From positions 1 through 11,456 of the forward strand of contig JACCUF010000228.1 of NCBI GenBank assembly GCA_013811975.1: DNA of 11,456 nucleotides. The letters are read 5' to 3'. Of the stretch, positions 7,130 through 11,456 are shown one piece after another. The notes beneath the pieces were generated by a model. The model made no database searches. It was not told the DNA's origin and saw only the letters and a program-made list of their open reading frames with translations. The stretch comes from Geodermatophilaceae bacterium. GTDB taxonomy: Bacteria > Actinomycetota > Actinomycetes > Mycobacteriales > Geodermatophilaceae. Positions within the stretch are counted from its first letter, which is position 1, and each line of letters begins with the position of its first letter. The translations under genes were made by a program, and so were the position numbers.

Positions 7130-7885
7130 CCAGAACGGCACGGTCTGAGACCGTTCGGGTACCGAACGGCGTGGACCTGCGGGTCCTGCGTTGGCCCGGC
7201 CAGGCTCCGGGCTTCGTCCTCGTCCATGGGCTGGCGTCGAATGCGCTGCTCTGGCAAGGGGTCTCGGAGGCGCTGTCCGGTCAACGGTGCGAGGACCGCG
7301 ACGGCAATCCAAAGGACGACCGCGGTTCTTGGCGACGGGCACGCGGTCACCGCAATAGATCTACGGGGGCACGGGAATTCAGCCGTACCCGCATCCGGGT
7401 ACGACACGGCGACCGCAGCCGCCGACGTGGCGGCGGTCATTTCGTCGCTGGATCTGGACCGACCTGTTGTCGCCGGGCAGTCCTGGGGCGGCAACGTCGT
7501 GGTCGAACTGGCGGCCACGGCGCCAGGTCTGGTCGGTGCCATCGCGCTTGTTGACGGCGGCTGGATCCGGCTGCAGGACACCCTTGCCAGCTGGGAGGAA
7601 GCGCTGCAGACGCTGACCCCGCCGGACATCGGTGACCGCTCCTGATCGGAGATGTCGTCCAGAATGCGGACCGAGCATCCGGACTGGCTCCCTTCCGGAC
7701 AGCGCTGGGGTCCCAAACTCGACGCCGTGAACCGGGCCGCCGCTGCCCTGTGCAGGTCTGAGGTCCGGTGGTACGAGGGTTGCGACCGGGACCTGCACGC
7801 CCAGCATCCGAAGTCGCTCGCCGCGGATCTGCTGGCCCTTCGTGAGCGTGCGCAAGCTCCTGCAGCGACGGCAGACCGGCCATGA
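7120..7885 (+). pseudogene. Alpha/beta hydrolase remnant (frame-disrupting insertion, nonsense codon, internal deletion)
   Basis: The pieces are recognisable as an alpha/beta hydrolase. The frame starting at GTG 7120/7123 gives VRVPNGVDLRVLRWPG, then FVLVHGLASNALLW (oxyanion HG region) and VSEALS. About 52 extra bases (7279-7330) then shift the frame. The protein resumes in the next frame as GDGHAVTAIDLRGHGNS, followed by the nucleophile elbow GQSWGG (Ser codon 7481-7483) and ALVDGGW. An in-frame TGA at 7643-7645 interrupts it. The same frame continues as SEMSSRMRTEHPDW and ends with RWYEGCDRDLHAQHP, the catalytic-His region, and a stop at 7883-7885. Between HPDW and that C-terminal block the stretch usually seen in relatives is missing, so an internal deletion is likely. 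Three independent lesions argue for a true pseudogene. Substrate is unknown. It overlaps the next coding start as ATGA (7882-7885), showing it was once the first gene of an operon. Confidence 0.85.
7279..7330 (+). other. 52-bp extra segment inside the hydrolase remnant
   Basis: Removing these bases joins ...VSEALS directly to GDGHAVTAIDL, the expected continuation, and restores one frame (52 = 3 x 17 + 1). No long terminal repeats or clear target-site duplication border it. Its ends share only a loose similarity (GGTCAACGG against GGCGACGGG), and the motif GACCGCG occurs twice inside or near its end. The exact borders are uncertain by several bases. Confidence 0.5.
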
Positions 7886-9196
7886 CCCGGGCCGGGCGAT
7901 TGGTGATCATGGGATCCGGGGAGACCGCCCCAACCATGGTGAAACCGCATCGGATGCTGCTGGAATCGGTTCCGGCAGATTCAGCGGTGCTACTGGACAC
8001 GCCGTACGGATTCCAGCAGAACGCCGACGACATCACCGCAAGGGCGCGGCACTACTTCAGGCCAGCGTGGGGCATGAGGTGAGCGAGCTGGCTGGCGCAG
8101 CGCCGAGATCGACGGGCTGGCTCGGGAGCGCGCTCTCACCGTCGTACGGGCAGCGTGCTGGGTCTTTGCCGGTCCCGGCAGCCCGACGTACGCGCTGCGG
8201 GCATGGCGGGAGACTGCGCTGCCCGGGGTGCTGCGCGAAACCGTGGCGGGTGGCGGCACTCTGGTCTTTGCCAGCGCGGCCGCGTTGACACTGGGCTCGC
8301 ACACCGTGCCGGTCTACGAGATCTACAAGGCCGGGATCGCCCCGTACTGGGAGCCGGGGCTCGATCTCGTCGCGGAGCTGACCGGGCTGCCGGCTGTCGT
8401 CATCCCGCACTACGACAATGCCGAGGGCGGGCATTACGACACCCGGTTCTGCTATCTCGGCGAAGCACGGCTGGCCGCGCTCGAGACCGAACTCCCGGAC
8501 GAGGCCCTCGTGCTCGGGGTGGACGAGCACACCGCGGTGGTCCTCGATGTCGGTGCAGGGACGGTACGGGTGCTTGGCAACGGAGCACTCACCATCCGCC
8601 GGCGGGGCCCGAGCACCGTCCATACCAGCGGATCCGAAGTCAGGCTTGCCGACCTCGCGCTGGACCGAAATCTCACCTCTGGGTCGGGCCGTAGGACGCT
8701 CGACGCAGCTCACTTGGCCGGTTCGGGAGCGAACCCGCCCTTCGACACCGCCCAAAGCGCCGGTTCGGGAGCGAACCGGCCGCCAGTGTTGTGGTCTGGT
8801 TCGCCTGCCGTATCGCTGCGGGCGGCCGCTGACCAGTGCCGCAGCCGCTTCAGCTCGGCGATTCAGGGCCGCGACATCGACGCCGGCGTGGATGCCGTGT
8901 TGAACCTGGAGCAGGCGATCTCGGACTGGGCAGACGACACGTTGTCCTCCGCGGACGGCGATCACGCGCACGGATTGCTACGCTCGATGGTCGTCGAACT
9001 CGGCGAACTCGCCAGTCTTGGGGCCGCCGATCCGGCCGATCTGATCCGCCCGTATGTCGACCTGTTGGTCACCCTGCGAGACCGGGCCAGGGCCGCGAAG
9101 GACTTTGCCGCCAGCGACGAGAGCCGCGATTTCCTGACCTCCTCCGGAGTTCAGGTCCGCGACACCCCACAAGGGACGGCCTGGTGCCGCGCCTAA
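7882..9196 (+). pseudogene. Peptidase S51 / class I GATase-like protein with CysS-type C-terminal domain, broken by two -1 frameshifts
   Basis: The ATG at 7882 opens MTRAGRLVIMGSGETAPTMV, typical of the Peptidase_S51/'type 1 glutamine amidotransferase-like' family. That frame runs to HYFR and stops at TGA 8080-8082. One base appears missing near 8059-8063 (AGGCC for AGGGCC), after which the next frame reads ASVGHEVSELA. A second base is missing near 8091-8095 (GCTGG for GCTTGG), after which the third frame reads WRSAEIDGLARERALTVVRAACWVFAGPGSPTYALRAW. This frame is open from 8078 to the TAA at 9194-9196. It contains FASAAALTLG (region of the S51 nucleophile Ser), VPVYEIYKAG and IPHYDNAEGG. 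The last ~95 residues (LEQAISDWADDTL ... RDRARAAKDFAASDESRDFLTSSG ... DTPQGTAW) resemble the C-terminal helical domain of cysteinyl-tRNA synthetases. A truncated protein from an internal start such as GTG 8228 is possible. The reaction is unknown. Both shifts fall in short G or T runs, so sequencing error is possible but less likely beside another broken gene. Confidence 0.8.
8717..8777 (+). repeat. Two 19-bp direct repeats, each a hairpin, inside the S51 gene
   Basis: GCCGGTTCGGGAGCGAACC occurs exactly at 8717-8735 and 8759-8777, a period of 42 bases (14 codons). It is in frame and encodes AGSGAN twice in the linker between the S51 and CysS-like domains. Each copy contains the inverted repeat GGTTCG-GGAG-CGAACC. 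The second extends to a 9-bp perfect stem with a 4-base loop (8759-8780). A 14-base piece of the second copy, GGAGCGAACCGGCC, recurs at 9358-9371 within the next gene. This looks like a small palindromic repeat that entered coding sequence. Confidence 0.85.
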
Positions 9197-9810
9197 CTGT
9201 TGTCGGGGTTCGCCCGGCGGGTCTTCCAGCCGCGCTTGGCTGCTCTGCTTCGCCGTCGCCGGGCTCGTTCAGCATCCTGCGCGGCGTGAACCGTGGCTCT
9301 GTGTTCCTTGCGCAGGGCGTATTCGGCCTTGCGCTGTTCGGCTTGGACTGCGTTCTCGGAGCGAACCGGCCAGCGAAATGGCAGATCGGGGCTGACGCCG
9401 GGAAAGCGCGGGCCGTACCAGTCCGGATCCTTGCGCACGAGAGCCGACCGGTGGCTCAGGTGCAGGTCTTCATCGCCCAACCAGGCCGGCAGCGTTGCGG
9501 CTCGGGCAAGTTCGGCTTGGGTACGGATGTGCTCGACCCCGATCGGCCGCAAGTCGGCGGCGATGGTGGCGGCGCAGGTGTCGCCGTGGCCCAGCTCGGT
9601 CCAGACCTTGCAGCAGGTCAGGCCATAGCGGCCAAGTGCCTCCTCGTACCCCTTCCACATGAGCACGGCGGGATGCTGCGCCCAGCCGTACCCCGGCCAG
9701 GTCAAGGCGCGGACGACCTGGATCGTCTCGACCCGCTGCTTACCGAGCCGCTTCGGGTCCAGCGCGCGAGCGGACTGCTCGAAGTCGGCGTAGGGCAAGA
9801 AGGTCTGCAC
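9193..9810 (-). CDS. MSMEG_6728-type conserved actinobacterial protein
   Basis: About 205 residues. I place the start at GTG 9810 because relatives begin MQTFLPYxDF, and because a TANNNT box lies exactly seven bases upstream; the longer GTG start at 9819 lies inside that box. The N-terminal two thirds hold the conserved blocks: QTFLPYADFEQSARALD, the Lys/Arg motif LGKQRVET, WAQHPAVLMWKGYEEALGRYGL and LPAWLGDEDLHLSHRSALV followed by RKDPDWYGPRFPGV. The last ~50 residues are a very basic Arg/Lys/Ala-rich helical tail (QRKAEYALRKEH ... ARRRRSRAAKRG), which may bind nucleic acid. No reaction is established for this family that I can cite; a link to DNA-repair glycosylase-like proteins is possible but unproven here. 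It converges on the S51 remnant, and the two stop codons share the bases CTAA (9193-9196). Confidence 0.75.
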   Translation of the reverse strand: MQTFLPYADFEQSARALDPKRLGKQRVETIQVVRALTWPGYGWAQHPAVLMWKGYEEALGRYGLTCCKVWTELGHGDTCAATIAADLRPIGVEHIRTQAELARAATLPAWLGDEDLHLSHRSALVRKDPDWYGPRFPGVSPDLPFRWPVRSENAVQAEQRKAEYALRKEHRATVHAAQDAERARRRRSRAAKRGWKTRRANPDNS

Positions 9811-9817
9811 AGCACCC

Positions 9818-9823
9818 ACCGTA
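9818..9823 (-). promoter_or_regulatory. Candidate -10 box of leaderless promoter for the 9810 gene
   Basis: On the minus strand TACGGT matches TANNNT and is followed by exactly seven bases before GTG 9810. There is no Shine-Dalgarno before that GTG, so the mRNA is probably leaderless. The left arm of the palindromic element at 9836-9882 lies where the -35 region would be, so anything binding the element could control this promoter. Confidence 0.5.
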
Positions 9824-9835
9824 TTGCCGCCCTTT

Positions 9836-9882
9836 TCGCGATAACGGTGCGATTGGGCGGCCCGAGGCCGCCCTTATCGCGA
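9836..9882 (+). repeat. Palindromic element, copy A (TCGCGATAAC-N24-GCCCTTATCGCGA)
   Basis: The arms TCGCGATAA (9836-9844) and TTATCGCGA (9874-9882) are perfect 9-base inverted repeats. Inside sits a second perfect hairpin, GGGCGGC-CCGAG-GCCGCCC (9855-9873), directly abutting the right arm. The right arm is also part of the 10-base palindrome TATCGCGATA (9875-9884). The element lies in the 141-base gap between the divergent 9810 and 9952 genes. Its arms and spacing are repeated on the far side of the 9952 gene. Confidence 0.8.
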
Positions 9883-9887
9883 TATCT

Positions 9888-9900
9888 GCTGCATTGCAGC
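9888..9900 (+). repeat. Short palindrome GCTGCA-T-TGCAGC
   Basis: A perfect 6-base inverted repeat around a single base, about 50 bases before the 9952 start. It could be an operator, but one site of this size in GC-rich DNA can occur by chance. Confidence 0.3.
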
Positions 9901-9951
9901 CCCGCAGGAGCACGTGGCGGCCTGTGGATACGCGCTGCAGTGACCTCCGCA

Positions 9952-10860
9952 ATGCTCGACGCTGCTGACATGCGCTTATCCAGTCCGGTCCCAAGAGAAT
10001 TGCGCGGTCAGCTCTTTCGCGGCCGCGATGCCATGGATTTGGGCCTGGTGACCCGGGGATTCCTCCGGGGTCCCGCATTCCGCCGGGTGGTTCACGGCGT
10101 CTATGTGGACGCTCGAGTGCCCATCGATCATGGACTCCGGGCAAGGGCCGCCCTCATGGTGCTTCCAACCGAGTCGGTTCTGACGGCGAATTCGGCGGCT
10201 TGGTGGTACGGCGTCCGGCTCGCCGGTCGTGATCAGTCGGTGACTGTCGCCCTCCCGCCGGACGTGCATATCGCCGGGCCACAGTTCGTCCGTCTTCATC
10301 GCACGCCGATCCTGCCGGAGGACATCACAGTGCGAGACGGGCTCCGAATTTCCCTGCCAAGCCGTACTGCTTGGGACCTGGCGACGCTGAACGATCTGAC
10401 TTCGGCCGTGAAGTACGTCGACGCCCTCATGCACGATGGCTGGCTCACCGAGTCTGACCTCGATCGACGCCTGGCAACCGGTTCAGGACTCTGGCGGGTC
10501 AGGAAAGTGCGTACGGTCGCGCAGTGGACCGACGCCCGAAGTGAATCGCCTGCTGAGTCGGAGTTACGCATAATCGTTCGGCAGTCGCGCCTTCCCGCTC
10601 CAGAGCTTCAGCACGAAGTACGCCGTCTGGGCAGACTGATCGCTCGGGTCGATTTCGCTTGGCCGGAGCATCGGCTAGCCCTGGAGTACGACGGTGCCGG
10701 CCACACTGACCTACGGAGCATGCGTTTGGATCGTCGCCGTCTCAATGCGTTGGTCGAGGCCGGCTGGACCGTCATCCACGCGACGGCTGCAGACCTGCGC
10801 CGGCCTGCGTCCCTGATCGCCCAATTGCGTGCGGCCCTGAGCACACCGCTAGCTGCCTGA
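9952..10860 (+). CDS. AbiEi-like N-terminal / DUF559 endonuclease-fold protein
   Basis: About 302 residues from ATG 9952. GTG 9940 and ATG 9970 are alternative starts and none has a clear Shine-Dalgarno; the frame is open far upstream but only as antisense or shadow sequence. The N-terminal half has the type IV AbiEi-antitoxin-like pattern, with LVTRGFLRGPAFRRVVHGVYVDAR near residues 32-55, then TANSAAWWYGV and RLHRTPILPEDITVRDGLRISLPSRTAWDLA. The C-terminal ~100 residues match the DUF559/Vsr-like endonuclease-fold domain: SESPAESELR (E204), RLIARVDFAWPEHRLALEYDG (D234, E245, D247) and LNALVEAGWTVIHATAADL. E204/D234/E245/D247 resemble a PD-(D/E)XK active site, so nuclease activity is plausible but unproven. 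No AbiEii-type nucleotidyltransferase toxin lies next to it, so it is not a complete AbiE system here. It is bracketed by two related palindromes and converges on icd, suggesting an accessory gene. Confidence 0.8.
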   Translation: MLDAADMRLSSPVPRELRGQLFRGRDAMDLGLVTRGFLRGPAFRRVVHGVYVDARVPIDHGLRARAALMVLPTESVLTANSAAWWYGVRLAGRDQSVTVALPPDVHIAGPQFVRLHRTPILPEDITVRDGLRISLPSRTAWDLATLNDLTSAVKYVDALMHDGWLTESDLDRRLATGSGLWRVRKVRTVAQWTDARSESPAESELRIIVRQSRLPAPELQHEVRRLGRLIARVDFAWPEHRLALEYDGAGHTDLRSMRLDRRRLNALVEAGWTVIHATAADLRRPASLIAQLRAALSTPLAA

Positions 10861-10887
10861 CCGGAGCCGACCAGATGAGCGCCTTTC

Positions 10888-10934
10888 TCGCGATAACTGC
10901 GCCTTTGGCAGGCGGAGACGAGCCCTTATCGCGA
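10888..10934 (+). repeat. Palindromic element, copy B (same arms and spacing as copy A)
   Basis: TCGCGATAAC (10888-10897), then 24 bases, then GCCCTTATCGCGA (10922-10934). The 23 arm bases and the 24-base spacing are identical to copy A at 9836-9882, while the interior matches at only about 10 of 24 positions. It lies in the 98-base gap between the convergent endonuclease-like gene and icd. It could fold as a transcript hairpin, but no T-run follows and the loop is long, so a role as terminator is only possible. Confidence 0.8.
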
Positions 10935-10958
10935 AAACGGTGGAAACGAAGGAGCGCG

Positions 10959-11456
10959 TCAGGCGAGTTTGGCCTGGAGGTTCTCGTCCAGCGCGGCGAG
11001 GAACTGCTCGGTGGTCAGGAACGCCTGGTCGCGGCTGACCAGCAGCGCCAGGTCCTTGGTCATCTTTCCGATCTCCACGGTCTCGATGCAGACCTGCTCG
11101 AGTGACTCGGCGAACCCGCTGACCTCCGGTGTCGAGTCGAGCTTCCCGCGGTGCTTGAGGCCCCCGGTCCAGGCGAAGATCGACGCGATGGGGTTCGTCG
11201 AGGTCGGCTTCCCGGCCTGGTGCTGGCGGAAGTGCCGGGTGACCGTCCCGTGTGCGGCCTCAGCCTCGACCGTAGCGCCGTCCGGCGTCATCAGCACCGA
11301 CGTCATCAGGCCGAGCGAGCCGAAACCCTGCGCGACCGTGTCGGACTGCACGTCCCCGTCATAGTTCTTGCACGCCCAGACATAGCCGCCCTCCCACTTC
11401 ATCGCCGCCGCGACCATGTCGTCGATCAACCGGTGCTCGTAGGTCAACCCGGCGGC
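10959..11456 (-). CDS. icd: NADP-dependent isocitrate dehydrogenase, 5' partial
   Basis: The C-terminal 165 residues are visible; the gene runs off the right edge, and the TTG near 11447 is an internal Leu codon, not a start. AAGLTYEHRLIDDMVAAAMKWEG is followed by WACKNYDGDVQSD (metal and substrate-binding Asp region). AEAAHGTVTRHFRQHQAGK is the nucleotide-binding stretch with the conserved HGT, and TSTNPIASIFAWT and the GKMTKDLALLV stretch complete the match. This matches the homodimeric NADP-IDH type (Icd1-like, closer to eukaryotic IDH than to E. coli Icd). It oxidatively decarboxylates isocitrate to 2-oxoglutarate in the TCA cycle, yielding NADPH. The visible part looks intact, and the stop TGA at 10961-10959 faces the endonuclease-like gene. 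Confidence 0.96.
   Translation of the reverse strand, partial: AAGLTYEHRLIDDMVAAAMKWEGGYVWACKNYDGDVQSDTVAQGFGSLGLMTSVLMTPDGATVEAEAAHGTVTRHFRQHQAGKPTSTNPIASIFAWTGGLKHRGKLDSTPEVSGFAESLEQVCIETVEIGKMTKDLALLVSRDQAFLTTEQFLAALDENLQAKLA

Noticed and set aside
8060..8095. Programmed ribosomal frameshifting in the S51 gene
   Set aside because: Two shifts in the same direction would be needed within about 35 bases, no X XXY YYZ-type slippery heptamer is seen at either point, and the adjacent gene is also decayed.
7842..8288. Plus-strand open frame overlapping the start of the S51 gene
   Set aside because: Only the short piece ASVGHEVSELA belongs to the S51 protein, between the two frameshifts; the rest is out of frame.
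8057..8971. 304-codon minus-strand open frame opposite the S51 gene
   Set aside because: Composition and lack of motifs indicate a shadow; the plus-strand frames carry recognisable S51 and CysS-like motifs.
8836..9951. In-frame upstream extension that would make the endonuclease-like protein 674 residues long
   Set aside because: The extension is a shadow of the S51 gene and antisense of the 9810 gene. Family similarity begins only after about 9950, and palindrome copy A lies inside the extension.
10888..10934. Copy B as a classical rho-independent terminator for the converging genes
   Set aside because: The stem is 9 bp with a long loop and no T-run follows. The same element occurs in a divergent promoter gap, which a terminator would not explain.

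Overview
The window looks like chromosomal DNA from a high-GC actinobacterium. Codon use is strongly GC-biased at third positions, and GTG starts are common. Two genes carry a TANNNT -10 box seven bases before the start codon, the actinobacterial leaderless pattern. The gene families also fit: a Pat-type aromatic aminotransferase, a YhjD/YihY membrane protein beside trpS, an MSMEG_6728-type protein and an NADP isocitrate dehydrogenase of the mycobacterial type. From memory, mycobacteria also keep trpS, the YhjD gene, an alpha/beta hydrolase and icd close together. I cannot name the genus.

Layout. (1) 1-724: the 3' part of a transglutaminase-like gene on the plus strand, converging on and overlapping the next operon. 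(2) 4534 down to 654, minus strand: a compact operon of pat, trpS, a 2H-phosphoesterase ('2'-5' RNA ligase') and a YihY/BrkB membrane protein. Overlaps of 4 and 8 bases indicate translational coupling of the last three. (3) 4621-5583: galE, transcribed divergently from pat and probably leaderless. (4) 6925 down to 5576: a CNNM/CBS/CorC_HlyC membrane protein, converging on galE with an 8-base overlap. (5) 7086-9196: a decaying two-gene operon. It holds an alpha/beta hydrolase remnant and a Peptidase_S51-like gene fused to a cysteinyl-tRNA-synthetase-type C-terminal domain. The two reading frames were linked by an ATGA overlap, and both are now broken. (6) 9810 down to 9193: an MSMEG_6728-type protein with a leaderless promoter. 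(7) 9952-10860: an AbiEi-like/DUF559 endonuclease-fold protein. It is bracketed by two related palindromic elements (9836-9882 and 10888-10934) with the same arms and spacing. (8) 11456 down to 10959: the 3' part of icd.

Most of the window is core metabolism and housekeeping: aromatic amino acid transamination, tryptophan charging, sugar-nucleotide epimerisation and the TCA cycle. The accessory part is 7.0-10.95 kb, which holds the broken genes, a duplicated start region, an in-frame palindromic repeat and the repeat-flanked nuclease-like gene. No rRNA, tRNA, CRISPR array, transposase or phage gene was seen. Every intergenic gap is under 300 bases. The best candidate for something undescribed is the repeat-bracketed DUF559 gene. 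This is an inference from two repeat copies and needs a genome-wide search.
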